A DNA stretch of 64,000 nucleotides from Phytophthora sp. 'mugwort' (GCA_033558025.1 JAUCEF010000018.1:2728001-2792000); one strand, 5' to 3'; shown: positions 30,758-42,314, numbered from the stretch's first letter. Program-made: numbers and translations. Notes: generated by a model from the letters alone, not told the origin.

Positions 30758-33603
30758 AGCCCCGTCATATCCGCAAGCGCACGGCGAGCTGAAGCCCCCC
30801 CCCGCCGCCGCCAAGCATGGATTTAGGAACAGAGGCTGTGAGAAAGAAGCGACCTCCGTCTGGTGTTGTGATCGGCGACCCAGTAATGTTCGTGGCGATG
30901 ACGACGTGGAGCTTGTCCTCTCGGATAACGTCGATACGTCAAGTAACTCCAGCAGAACTAGCGATTCAAGTACAGGCCACGACGTCTCCGACTGTGGACA
31001 TCCGCTGAAGGAGACCCAGTTCAGGTTGTGGAAAGATTTCCACGACTTCATTGAGGCCTAACAGTCTCACTCTTACCAGATAAGTATCAACTTTATTTTC
31101 AATACGTCACCAATTTCTGACATGGCTACTTGTATGCTATATTAGATTTTCCGTGTCAGAACAATACTAAGGCCGCTGAGCGCAATGCGAAGATAAAAAA
31201 GTCGAAGGGGGCGACAGGCGGCGTAATTCCTGAACACCTGGGATACTACATGAAGACTCTAGTTTGCAAGAGCAGCGGAAAGTACAAGGCTCGCGGGAAC
31301 GGGAAACGACTTGGACGGGAGTCAAGACAAAAGGGTTGTATGCCCCGGTAAAGTATCTATGCTTGGAGCTGTTCATACCATTCGCGCACGGCTGGTGTCA
31401 GACGGTCTCAATAACTATCGAGCGTGTACAGTGGCTACCGGACGGGCACACTTGATATCGATCGGGCTCGATTTGATGCTGGACGGGTAGGATTGCCGTT
31501 GTAATTTGCTGGATTAATGACGAGGTTTTGTATTGGTTTTTCTAGATTAATGTGGGTGCGAAGCTTGTCGACGAGGCAGCAAGGACGTTTGCTATCTGCG
31601 TCACGGCGAGCAATTTACTTCACAACCACAAGTGACGAAGCAATTGTATACCCAGTATGCATCAGTCCGCACGGCGATCGCGCCTGCTGTGCTACAAACT
31701 GCGGATGTGTTATGGAAGGCGGGATCAAAGAAACAGGCATCCGCACATACATTATCGAGAATTTTTCAGACTGCAATCCCACCAACCGTGATGTGCACAA
31801 TATTGTCCGCCGACTGAAGGAGGCTGATAAAGGGTTAGGTCGAACTACAAGATCAAAACTGTTAAATGCATGGATGACTGAGTTTTATAAAAAAAGAAAG
31901 AAACGTGGGTCGTATTTTCGTCGATCGCTTCGGCAAAAAGGTACATTTCACATGAGTTTAAATGAATAATTATACTTAACGTTCCGCTAACACGTTCGTT
32001 TTGCTTCAGGTAATTGCAACATGTATTACGCTTCAAACGAATCAAATGCGATTAATGTCCGATGAATTTCCTGAAGCTATCAGATCGAAGCAACCCATGG
32101 CACTAATGCTGCGAAGTACAAGGTGTTTTCTTTTATGGCCCACGGCGCGTTTGCGCATGGACAATTTGTTCAGCATGCTATCGTTCAGAACGAACGTCGT
32201 AATACGCTCCTGATCGCACTCGAAGAATTATAAGAAAAACCCAGCGTGGGTTAAAGTCTAGTGCATTTTGATCGACAAGGATTCTACCGAGATGTCCGTT
32301 CTGAAGACTTCATTTCCGGACACTACTATCCTACGCTGCCAATTTCACGTTCTCAGGTACCACCGCGAAGAAATAGCTTCATCGGACTACGGATTTACCT
32401 CCTGGCAAAAAGATCAACTGCGGAGTACGACCAGTCTACTTGTGTACGCGAGGACGGAGCTAGAGTATGAAAAACATCGGATGTATCCGCGGTTCCTTAC
32501 TAACATGGACAAACGGCAACATTGCCGTCGACCTGGCCATCGACCAACTTATTCGAAGGCAATATTTCAGATTGCGTTGGTGACGAAACGTCTACTGGGG
32601 AACCTCGCGATGAGGATTCATCTACACAACGATTTGAGGTGTACTTCACAAAAAAATGGGATCGTTGTCGTGAATTATGGTGTGGCCACAAACGCCAAAA
32701 TGCTGTTACTTTGGAAATAAAACAAACGATCGGTTCGAATCATCGTGAAAACAACTGAAGGTATGGGTCTATTCATTCATGGATTTGGACGAGTGCATTG
32801 CGTCGATTATGTACTACCAGACTGCAAGAAAAAAAGTTTTCGTGATCGCGTCTTTAACATCTCCACTGTACATAACCCTGAGTACGATCGCGAGATGTCT
32901 GTGGTCGCTAATATTGTAAGCGAGAATGCCTGTAAGCATATGTTGACGCAATACCAATACGCGAGACGTCGGGATACCATCTACCGTTTCTATGAAGCAT
33001 TTCCAGAATATACTTCATCAAGAACAAATCAATGGAGGAAGACGCTCTCGATGAGCCACACACTGCGTACGTGGTGAACAAGATAAAGATGGAATGCTCC
33101 TGCTTATTTATGATCACGCGGTTGTTGCCATGTCGTCACGTCTTCTTCATACGGTTGGTGCTAGGAATAACCGTTTGCTGATGAGCAACCATCGATGTAG
33201 TAGTGGATAGGAATAACCGTTCATTGGTCCCGCTTCCATATCTCGTCTCCGTCATTTGCAGTCGACAACGCAATTGAAGAGGTCCAGACGCCATGGAGCT
33301 CCAATAGGAAGTACCGTGCGGCTAACAGTGTAGCCAGCGCCATTTGTAATACGATGGCTGTCCTGGACGTGCCAGAGTATCATATAGCGATGCAAGCGCT
33401 CCGCCAAGTGGCCGACATGTTCAAGCAGCATAAATTCGAACGGCTTGCTAACGGATCGGGTCATACGGAGTTAATTAATCTGTCAAACGAACCAAATATA
33501 CCTCCTACAGAGATCGACATCCCATCTTTCTCAACACCGGACAGCCCTTCCGGCAACGAGTACGCCATGCGGACATGGTGCTGGAGCCCAACAGCGAGAT
33601 GGG

Positions 33604-33832
33604 TACGCACGATGGAGAGACAGGCACCCAGACGGGCGCTGACGGAGAGACGGTCACCCAAACAGGCGCTGACGGAGAGACGGGCAACCGGATGAGTGCT
33701 GACGGAGAGACAGGAACGTAAACGGGCGCTGACGGCGAGACGAGAGCACAAACGGGCGATGACGGAGAGACGAGAACAAACGGGCGTGAAAGCTGCAACG
33801 AGAACTAAGGCGGGCATTGACGGCGGGACGGT
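33604..33832 (+). repeat. 30-bp minisatellite encoding a decapeptide
   Basis: About seven units of ~30 bp built on GGGCGCTGACGGAGAGACGG; units between 33604 and 33753 are exactly 30 bp and later ones degrade. In the frame of the MULE transposase tail they read as repeats of GADGETxTQT until a stop at about 33718. It lies between the SWIM finger region and the ULP1 region of the element. Confidence 0.85.
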
Positions 33833-34599
33833 TCCTGATGACAAACCAGAACCAAGTCAGAATTTTGCAGAGTAGATCTTCATCGAATGTGACAAAGAAA
33901 AAGCATGATACGTGCGGTCGATTGGACCAAGTTGGATTATCTGGTGATTTAAAAATTGAAAACCCCGAGAGGCCACGAGGATGTCCAAAGCAGAAGCAAA
34001 AGGTAAGAAAGCTCAGCGAAACCTCTTTATCTCTATAGCAAAAGAAGACTCAGAGATGCTGAGAAAAGCCTGAGTATCGCATGTGTGGAAGACTACCTTG
34101 GGGGAGATCGTACATACGAATCGGCTGCGGATACCATAAAGCAATTCAAACTGTACGAAATTCACAAGACGAAGCCACCAATTGCCCAACAAATCTCCAA
34201 GCTTAAACGACTGTTGACCCAGTCCTTCGAAATCGTTCGCATTTTCAAAAACGTTCTGCTGAGCAAGTGTACGTCCAAAATTACAGCCCTCCAGGCTAAA
34301 CACCCTGGTTTAGCGGAGAGGGATATCACGATTTAAATTGTGGCTGTTAGTTTACACTCCTCTTCCTACGCTTAGCATCATGCGCAAGTTTCGTCGGGCG
34401 CAAAAGGTAATCGCTGCAATTGACAAGAAGTTGTGCTGGATCGATAGTATAGATTTCACACTGAAGGTTGGTTCCTTCACCACAAGTCAAGATCAAGATC
34501 TACCTTACAGACTTAAGTCCATGCCGATCCTCTCATCAAAGGTAAGTTATTATACTATTTTCACACGGAGTCATCCAGCTAAAGTAATATGTGTACTGC

Positions 34600-35130
34600 T
34601 AGATCAAAGCTTTAGATCTCGTCGTACCGGGATGCTTAGGGGACTCGACAGTGCTCTCGGTGATGGATATTTGTTCGTACAAAACCCCGATTTCGTTATT
34701 GTGGATCCTCCCATCGTTAGAATCGATCGGGGTAGTAAGGTTCAAGCTAATCTCGATGTACTGCGCGAGATTTGCTATGGCATATCGGACGAGAAAATAT
34801 TTTTCCCGATAACCTGAGTGAATTTCACTGGTGCTGCATCATGATCGACCTACCGAAGAATGACATACAAACGACTCCATGAGCTCGTCGTACATATCTA
34901 AAGTGCGGGTGGTAGCGGAGATGATAGTACGCTGATACCTGATTCTCAAGAAACGCGTTACAGAATCCGCAGGGTAGAAGGCAATCTCGGTGTTCAGTCG
35001 ACGGCTACAACTGCGGTACGTACGTGCTTCTCACCTTTGAGGTTTTTGTCGAGGAACACGCTTTGGAAGCGTTTGGCAAGAAGGTCTTTAACTACTTGCG
35101 GTACAGATATCTCTGTATGTGCATATAAGT
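34600..35130 (+). pseudogene. ULP1-like (C48) cysteine protease domain of MULE copy 1
   Basis: The recognisable blocks are DSALGDGYLFVQNPDFVIVD (about 34650), EFHWCCIMIDLPK with the catalytic His, NLGVQSTATTA/DGYNCGTYVLLTFEVFVEEH with the catalytic Cys in YNCG, and a closing VFNYLRYRYLCMCI at about 35125. Frame changes between the His and Cys blocks rule out activity. C48 peptidases remove SUMO-like modifiers. In transposons the domain has been reported in some plant MULEs and Cryptons; its role there is not clear. Confidence 0.55.
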
Positions 35131-35249
35131 AGCGACTTACTACACTGCTTTTCAATTCTTGCCGAGGAGACCGCCGTGCTACATTCTTCCGTGAACACAT
35201 AGTAGTGACCATTTGCACTGAGAGCCTTCACTATAGACCGACAACAAAG

Positions 35250-35263
35250 CCCCCCCCCCCCCC
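35250..35263 (+). repeat. C14 homopolymer
   Basis: Fourteen consecutive C just downstream of the MULE copy 1 protease region. Confidence 0.95.
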
Positions 35264-35373
35264 GCCTTCGGCACTTGCGGAAACCATCGGCGGTCGACGA
35301 CAGGAGAACGTTCCCTTAACAATCTCTCGTCGTTCTCTCGAGAACTAACCGGCGGCAGGCTGTGTACCGCACA

Positions 35374-35695
35374 TATATCAAGGCACTTATTGCTGCACCC
35401 GTCTACTCCGAATGTGACGAGACTATTGCACCCATCTACGCCCCTCTAGTGCCTTTCGGAGCCCGTCCAACGATAAAGGCAGAACAGCCAGCCGTATATT
35501 TGTGCCGATGGGCACTAAAGGGGCACAGATGGGTGCAATAGCCTCGTCGCAAAGATACTATTCTCTCTTTGTGACGAGACTAGTGCACCATCTGCGCACC
35601 TCCATGCATCATTTATATCAAGCCACTTGTTGCTGCACCCGTCTACTACTACTTCGACGGGTGCAGCAACAGGTGGCTTAATATAAATGATGCAT
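35374..35695. repeat. Cluster of inverted repeats (foldback/MITE relic)
   Basis: Arms at 35604-35643 and 35656-35695 (40 bp each, 38 matching positions) flank a 12-nt loop; they begin ATGCATCATTTATAT and end TTGCTGCACCCGTC. A third, direct copy of the inner part (ATATCAAGGCACTTATTGCTG) starts near 35375. A separate inverted pair, TGACGAGACTATTGCACCCA near 35417 and its complement near 35535, plus another direct copy near 35570, are interleaved with it. The arrangement looks like several foldback or TIR ends inserted together. Confidence 0.85.
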
Positions 35696-35899
35696 TTAAA
35701 AATTATTTTATAGGGTTGCCTCCAATAATTTATTTTCCGGGTTTGTTACACTAAAAACAATAGTTTATTGTTAGGAGGGTGAACGCTGCATTATTTATTT
35801 TACTGGCCTCGAGAAATCGATGAACATGCGCGGCTCGAGGGATCACGTCCAATCACATCTCATCACACGCATCCCAGCCCACCCGACGTGTATTTGCTC

Positions 35900-36540
35900 A
35901 TTCCAACATTTATCCTGCAAACGAGCCCCTGCCTACAACATCACCATGCCGCCACCGCACGCCTGGCGCGAGAAGTACTGGGAGGCCTGACGGAGTTCGC
36001 GCCTGTAATAGCGATAGCCATCCGGCCCGTGAAAGTTGAACTTCTCTTCATCCGAAACGACGACGCGGCGCCACAAGCGACGCCGCTCGCCCCAAGCGTC
36101 GGTAAACTCGCACCGTGCATTCTTGTGATGGGGCTTAAGAGTGGGGCGAATTTGCGCTTAGCAAACTATGCCCAGATGTTGCGACGATGAGCGTGAAGGA
36201 TAGTAGCCTTGCCTACCTTCACAACCAAAGACTTAGAAATCTGCTGGGCGGAGCAGTTCTTCACAGTAGCGACCCGAAACATTTCTCTAGCCGCTCTCTG
36301 GCTGAGGTTTCGTGGCCTTCCTGGCCGTTTCTTCTGCTTTGACAGCTCCAATTGCTCGAACAAGTAGCGCACACGGCTCCTTCGGAGCACCCGGTCTCTC
36401 ACGCGATGGCTCTGTTGCTTGCTTTCTCTACTTTGCGCTTGTTAATCGTCTCGCGCTGGTCGGCGGTGAGCTCGCAGGCGCGGCCCAACTTCGGTCGATC
36501 GATAAGCCGCGCGGAAAATGGCGTTAGAACGCGCGCTACA
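35900..36540 (-). pseudogene. Tc1-like transposase, N-terminal half
   Basis: The minus strand reads an HTH region (KKRPGRPRNLSQRAAREMFR, then NCSAQQISKSLVVKVGKATI), RPTLKPHHKNARCEF and VVSDEEKFNFHGPDGYRYY, which holds the first catalytic Asp of Tc1/mariner transposases (SDExxFxLDGPDG pattern), then GGGMVM. The middle and the rest of the catalytic domain are missing on this strand. Stops in between show it is dead. A matching C-terminal half is present in opposite orientation at 36690-37103. Confidence 0.6.
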
Positions 36541-36689
36541 AGGTCCGTTCGTTTTTGGCATCTATGACCATTAATTCATATTCCTTCGCATATACTACGA
36601 AAACGACCGACCTTCGTAAATACTTTTGCTGCGGTACCACTTCACAAAACCTGAAATTTCTCGTTGGAGGACGCGGCCGGCGGCACAGG

Positions 36690-37103
36690 CAACGTGTTCA
36701 AGCGTCCTTGTCTTCATAAGCACATAGGAGGTGGATCCATACTGAATTCCATCACTCAATTTGGACAGTTATGGGGGTGCGAAATTATTAAAGTCGCAGA
36801 TTGTAACGCCTCTATTCATGCTGCCAGATTCACTAAAACGTTCCTTCAAGAGCAGGAGCTACCACGCTTGATTGGCCAACTAAACGCCAGGATTTTAACA
36901 TCATTGAAAACGTTTGGGGGGGGGGTTGGGCGCGACGCGTGTACGCCAACCGGCGCCAACTCGAGACTGTGGCTGACGGCGACTATCAGGGCCGAGTGGG
37001 AGAAGATCGACATTAAATACATCTGAAAGCTGGTCAAGAGCGTGCCCAAGCGCCATAGAATGCTGTCGCGAGTTAAGGGCGACCCGATACCATACTATTA
37101 GGT
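36690..37103 (+). pseudogene. Tc1-like transposase, C-terminal half
   Basis: The + strand reads CNASIHAARFTKTFLQEQEL (DNASIH block, second catalytic Asp now Cys/Asn context), then ARILTSLKTFGGGVGRDACT (a frame-shifted rendering of the PDFNIIENVWG block), and ends with AEWEKIDIKYI and VKSVPKRHRMLSRVKGDPI. A G10 run (36916-36925) lies exactly where the frame slips. It is head-to-head with the N-terminal half. Confidence 0.55.
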
Positions 37104-37438
37104 CGTAGCTGACCGAAAATCTCATGCATAAATATTTTTGCATCTCACCAAATTTAAGATTCTTTTTGTATCTTGGGGACTACCTCACTTTTTGATAGTT
37201 TGAAAACGCTTCTCACCTTCTTTTGTTCTTCCCCGCCTAAATACGCATCCCTTGTTCCTAGTTTTGGATATGGAAGTGGACGGGTTGTCAATTTTGGGAG
37301 TGCGTAAATATTAAAGGCGCGGACTGTATCATGCTGGAAAAAAAATAGGGGTACCCTTCCGGAAAGTTTGCGAAGAACGGTAGGAGCGCTGAGTGTTGGT
37401 GTAAGCGAAAGCATTTTGTCTCCCCTTGAGAATCAATA
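37104..37438. other. Spacer, no gene seen
   Basis: About 335 bp between the Tc1 half and the hAT relic. It contains GCATAAATATTTTTGC-like sequence near 37125 that faintly resembles TTCGTAAATACTTTTGCTG at 36618, possibly remains of Tc1 ends. No coding signal. Confidence 0.35.
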
Positions 37439-38490
37439 GTGTGGTTTACCGTATGCTTCAGCGAAGCGCAAATCGCTCGGATCTTCTTCGCCCCTGTCGT
37501 CGACCACGACCACGAGACAATAAGCCGATGGACGTGTCGTGTATGTACACGTCAATTCCGCCAGGAGATTGGATGTGGGTACTCCAATCTCCTGCCCATC
37601 TTAAAGCTCGTCACGACGGGTTCATGGACCAAATGATGGAGGGCTCGGTCTCCGAGACTGGGTCCATAGCTTCGTGGATTAACCAACGAGCCATGACTCG
37701 GTTTGGATGGGTCGACTGGACGGTTGAGTTAGACCTCCCTCTCATGTTATGTGAGAAATCAGCTACCTGCAGGCGAGATAACTGGTCGCATTTCTGCTCT
37801 TACAAAGCTTACGTCTAATGATGTATTTGTGATTACTCAGACACACTAAAAAACCTGCAATATCTTACCCAACACTGCGAGTTACCATCCTCCAAGTAAC
37901 AGCAGCGGTAGAAAAGAAGATCAGTAAATGACGTCACCATGTGGGAGGTGCGCACGCAGTTCGACACCCTAATTGACGAGTTCCCTGCGTTTCGGGGGTA
38001 TCTGAGTAAGTTCAATTGATATGGTGCAACTAAATGCTGAACATTGTTTCTAACACTATTTTTATTATTTTATTTTTATATTATGGTGCAGGTCCATCCT
38101 CCGTTATCGCCGCCAACGCAACATTCGAGTCCGCGGTTGTCAAGCTTCAAGGCAGGCGGCCTCCGAACCGAGCCGAGAAGATTGCAGTGGCTCCGCTCAA
38201 CGCGACAAGCAGTGGCTTCGATGCTGGGGGCGCGATGGTCAGCTTTGCGGAGCGAGCCCTTAAGCGGCCCGAATTTATGACGAGCAGGATCGGTACGTCC
38301 TAGTTCCGGCTTTGCTCTTAACATTGAACACCATGGAGACGTTGTTCAGCATGGCTCGAGCCATGATCAGTCTGGATCGGCCTTCACTCCAGCCAATCAT
38401 GGTTGATACGCTCTTCTTCTTGAAGTGCAGCCACACCTTCTGGAACGTCCATAGTGTCCAGGGTATTCTTGAGCTGGAAGACTAGTGCAT
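37439..38490 (+). pseudogene. hAT-type transposase relic (BED finger to dimerisation domain)
   Basis: The + strand reads RWTCRVCTRQFRQEIGCGYS followed, after a frame change, by HLKARHDGFM, which is a BED-type zinc finger (C-x2-C...H-x4-H). Then ASWINQRAMTRFGWVDWTVE and LDLPLMLCE resemble the early hAT core. A possible intron ends at 38090 (TTATGGTGCAG). Near 38330 the C-terminal dimerisation motif appears in another frame: ETLFSMARAMISLDRPSLQP then MVDTLFFLKCSHTFW. Most of the RNase-H-like core is missing. Confidence 0.55.
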
Positions 38491-38773
38491 ATTGGTTACT
38501 AGTAGGTTGGCAATATGTATAACTGATTTTCCTTTTTTTGCATTTGCCTCAATAATGCAATTTAAAAGCACCACAAATATATTCTACATGCATATTTCAA
38601 TGCCCTGGATGGATCTATTCCGAGATCTGTGCGTGGATCATACGGAGGTCGTGCAGGTGACCAAGCCTCGTGCGGTGCGCACCGAGCTGTCCTAGTCTGT
38701 GTTTGAGGTTTGATTGATGGGTAATTGGGCATGCAACTTTAGAGGGCGGTTCGGGTGTTGTAATGGATGCTAG

Positions 38774-38852
38774 GACAGCTTGGCCGAGCGGTTAAGGCGA
38801 TAGACTCGAAATCTACTGGGGTATTCCGCGTGAGCTCAAGCCTATAGCTGTA
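38774..38852 (+). tRNA. tRNA-Ser(CGA)-like gene, probably pseudogene
   Basis: The start GACAGCTTGGCCGAGCGGTT and the loop CTCGAAA with anticodon CGA are textbook tRNA-Ser. The acceptor stem pairs at six of seven positions with AGCTGTA. The type II variable arm (GGGGTATTCC...) is present. The T arm (GTGAGCTCAAGCCTATA) does not pair and box B is degraded, so the gene is probably dead. It ends about 50 bp before a 5'-truncated LINE. Confidence 0.55.
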
Positions 38853-38905
38853 TGCTTCGAGTACTTGCGGAACGGTGGATCGTTAATTTTTTTCGGGACG
38901 TTGGA

Positions 38906-38943
38906 GCAATTTGGATTTTCAGTTGCAATTTGGATTTTCAGTT
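38906..38943 (+). repeat. 19-bp tandem duplication
   Basis: Two perfect copies of GCAATTTGGATTTTCAGTT directly at the 5' boundary of the LINE fragment; may be a replication or repair scar of the insertion. Confidence 0.9.
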
Positions 38944-41540
38944 GCGTTTGTGCGTCTCGTCAAGAAGATGGATGGAGGTAATGCAGCGCAATTCATGGTG
39001 AATGGCGAGATGTCCGAGCCGATGCTCGTCAAGTCGGGCATCCGGCAAGGGGTGTCCTCTAGCCCCTCTGCTCTTTCTGTTGGTAGCAGAATTACTTGGA
39101 TTAGCGATTCTATAAGACCGGGAAGTGCTAGGATTACGGAGGGCCACAGCAGATACATGCGTTCTCAGCTTCGTGGACGACTCAACAGTGTTTCTGAAGC
39201 AAGCCAGGCTGTTGCCGCTTGTGTTGCAGCTGATCGCATCATTTGATGAGCTGTCTGGTCTTTATGTCCAGCCGGCAAAGATCAAAATATTTTTCTCAAA
39301 CGGCGATTGGCATGACCGAATACATGGGTAGGCAGGTCCTCCAGTCAGGAGAAACTATACGCTACTTGGGATACGAAGTCGGCACCGGGGAATTAGAGAA
39401 CGTCAACTGGCTGCCGGATAAGAAAAGTTCAGCGCAGGTTAGCAACAACGTGACAGTAGCAACAAACGTGGAAAATCGGATAATTATTCTGAACATCATC
39501 GTTCTCCCACCAGTGTTACTCACGGCAGCAGCATTTGAGATGCCTCGATGGGTGGAGAACGATCTAGAGCAGCTCTACAAACAATTCTTACGGCTACACT
39601 CAACGACAACTGAACCGAGTCGCGAGAAGATGAACGCAGGGTTACTATATGCGCCAGGAGGGGCGGAAGGAGTAGGACTGGTCTCGCTTCCGGTCGCCAT
39701 TAAAACTCAGCGCATGAAGCACGCGATGCAATGGCTAACTCAGAAGAAAGATATTATTTCGAAGCATGGAAGAGCTGGGCGTTTAGGGATGAACGGCATA
39801 ACTGCGCGCCAACGATAACACTAACACAACCAGAACACCCAAAGCGCTGACCACCCAGGAGAAGACAGACACCGGGGAGTAGACTGAGCGGCATGCTGGG
39901 AGAATGGCTAGCACAAACGCCAGAACAAAAGCACCAGCAGGCAGAGATTATTCAGAGGCAGCACCCCCATCTGACGAAGGAGGCAACGGGCAGGTGGGTA
40001 GGGCCAGACTGGATTATAGACTTCCCCGAGCGGTGGATAGAGAGCCAGAAGGACAGCGACGTCTGGCCGCCGGAGATAAAAGCGTTCTGGGAACGTTCAA
40101 TTGGAATGATAACCCGTGGATCTCGGATTGGAAAGGGGTCGTGCTAACATGCAGGAAGTACAATCGCATAGCTAAATACGCACTTGGACAGTTCAACATT
40201 CGCTGAACCAGCCCCACCGAATATGTGTTTCGGATACCCTACCCGACCACAGAGCCACATAGGCACTCGAATCGAAAATTATGTAGCTGGGCGACATCGA
40301 TTCTGTTAAGCTCGCCTCCATTGCTGGAAGGAGAAACAATGACAGGTCATGAGCCACTGGAACTCAGACAGTCACCAAACTTCGATCACGCTTACCAATG
40401 GAGCGTAATCAGCCGGGGAGATATTGAGGACGCGTGGATGGACATCTCTCTCTCCGACTGTGTTTAAAACAAAAAGGGGACGGCACCCGTTGGCGCGTGA
40501 AAAGGTTCACGGCAGGAACACAACCAAACAGGGACTGGAGAACGTTACGTAACGTGGAAGATATTCATCAAGACGGAGTAGTGTTTGCGGCTAACCCGCA
40601 GATACACAAATTTCCGTGGAGAGTCAAAGAGGGAGTATCAAACGCACACATGGCGCTAGCATTGAAGATATAACCGTTCCAACGACTGAAGGCAGAAATT
40701 AAACCGGCCTTGTCGGTCATAGTGGATCGACTGGCGAAACAAGCAGAAAGGAGTGCGTGGCAAAAAGAAGCGCTATGCCAAACGCCGCGGCGAGTTTGGA
40801 ACCACCCACGCTCTCACGGAGTATCAAGTTTGGACTGGATATCGCATGGCAACAGGGCAGCTAAATACCGGGAGACCTCAGGAATCCCTGCCCACTATTG
40901 GCCGGGTGTAATGGAACCAAGGATACGTTGGCACATAGGTTTTGGGAATGTCCGTGTGCACAAGTTTGCTGGCAAATGCTCATAGGTCACTGGACGGTCG
41001 AGCAATGGTCAGTTCAGGAGGTCGAGAAAATGCGCCTTCACATTGCAAGTCGACTGGCCCCATATATGATCAGAACACAGTTGTCAAGAATGGACAATAG
41101 AGTCGGCAGCGAGGGTCCCAAATACGAGAAAGTATGGAGAAGGATATGGTACATACCGAGCACAATATGCATCACCATACTGTAGACACAACGGCGAGAC
41201 AAAGTCTTTCAAGAAGAGAAGACAACGCTAACTGGCAGCTAAGAACAATTCTGGAGAACCGCTATACGACATCTACGCGCAACAGCGAAGAGGGAACATC
41301 GCAGACCAGATACAAGGATACAAGGGGCTCGATTGCAAGCATGCATCGAAATAATTATACAACAACCCAGAGGATCACCATCAAAGGTGACCAGTCACGA
41401 GTAGCCACCGGATTCAAAAGGTACACCGACGCAATTATGCTGGCTAAGAAAACTCCAGTCATCTTATGCGTAGTAGCTAATAGACAAACTCGTCCTCTCT
41501 CTCTAGTTAAATTTATATACAACGTGATATACCTGTAATA
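38930..41540 (+). mobile_element. 5'-truncated LINE (non-LTR retrotransposon), RT to C-terminus
   Basis: Begins within reverse transcriptase: CAFVRLVKKMDGGNAAQFMV, KSGIRQGVSSSP (motif B), then in other frames FVDDSTVFLKQ (catalytic DD) and LYVQPAKIKIFFSNGD. Next come RYLGYEVGTGELENVNW, VENRIIILNIIVLPPVLLTA, RWVENDLEQLYKQFLRLHST and a C-terminal Cys/His block LAHRFWECPCAQVCWQMLIG near 40940. Each block has a counterpart in the longer LINE at 50.4-59.6 kb (FLDDS, RYLGYQMGTGQLEVRNW, VENRVLFLNAIVLPAVLF), so they belong to the same or sister families. Many frameshifts. No poly(A) tail is obvious near 41540. Confidence 0.7.
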
Positions 41541-41988
41541 AACGATAATTGTTTTTGTTTTTCTAGAATATTGTTATTATTATTTGTTACAGAGAGATCA
41601 CTTATAATAGAAGTAGAAATAAACAGGCCTGAAAAGCAATACTGGAAGAACCTGTCAAATCTAGTTATTGAAAAGCAGGCATTTCCGCGTTATATTGACT
41701 AAGCTTTATACTGAAACCGACGAATCGTTATTCTTTCTTATAGCGCCCTGTAAAAGGCATACAAAAATCAAGTAAAGTATCAGTTATGCTGATATATTCA
41801 GCTTAAGTGAAGAGACTATGCTACTTCGGGTCTATAGGGGTTCAATCAATGCAGAGCTCATTTAGCCGGAGGACGCTACTGCTACACAACTAAAATGCGA
41901 CAACAACCATCTTACAGCACCAGCGCAACACGATAGCCTTTGTAAACAACACAAGACACCCATAGCAACACAAAAACCTTCGTAAATA
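41541..41988. other. AT-rich spacer
   Basis: About 450 bp between the LINE fragment and the mariner element, AT-rich, no gene seen; may contain the LINE 3' UTR. Confidence 0.4.
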
Positions 41989-42206
41989 TACTCCCTCCGT
42001 TTCCTATTACTTGGCGAATTTACATAAAACATGTTTGGCAAAGTTGTTTCAGAAAATACCCAGTAATACGCACACGAAATGAAATACGGTGACTTTAGCC
42101 GTGCAATGAAAAGTTCTACACTTGAATATGCTGCATTTTGACAGAATGCTCGTAAGAACAAAAAAACGAACAGCATCACCTATTCAAAGATGAAGTGTTC
42201 GTATTT

Positions 42207-42297
42207 AACCTCAATAAACGTCGTTTTAGAATTCACCTCAATCTAGAACCTCAGAATTATGTTGAGGTTATTGAGGTGATTTTCTAAAATTGAGGTT
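42207..42297. repeat. Small inverted-repeat unit inside the mariner element
   Basis: Arms AACCTCAAT / ATTGAGGTT and TTTTAGAATTCACCTCAAT / ATTGAGGTGATTTTCTAAAA fold on each other over 91 bp. It lies between the mariner's left end and the tRNA-like gene and may be a separate small insertion. Confidence 0.65.
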
Positions 42298-42314
42298 TTG
42301 CCAGCTAAAAAAAG

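Larger units (their letters stand above)
30817..35130 (+). mobile_element. MULE-type element (copy 1) with SWIM finger and ULP1-like protease domain
   Basis: Broken + strand frames follow the order of an oomycete Mutator-like transposase. First is an N-terminal zinc-binding/FAR1-like stretch (GHPLKETQFRLWKDFHDFIE near 31000; ARTFAICVTASNLLHNHK near 31590; NPTNRDVHNIVRRLKEADKG near 31790). The MULE core follows with EATHGTNAAKYKVFSFMAHG near 32090 (first catalytic Asp replaced by Glu), CILIDKDSTEMSVLKTSFPD and LRCQFHVLRY near 32260-32360, then a SWIM zinc finger (MECSCLFMITRLLPCRHVFF near 33090). Beyond a 30-bp minisatellite, a cysteine-protease C48 (ULP1) module follows: FHWCCIMIDLP at about 34825 (His) and DGYNCGTYVLL at about 35000 (catalytic Cys). 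Many stops; inactive. Confidence 0.65.

Noticed and set aside
33604..33832. CRISPR-like array of 30-bp repeats
   Set aside because: Repeats are contiguous without spacers and in frame with transposon coding sequence; the genome is eukaryotic.
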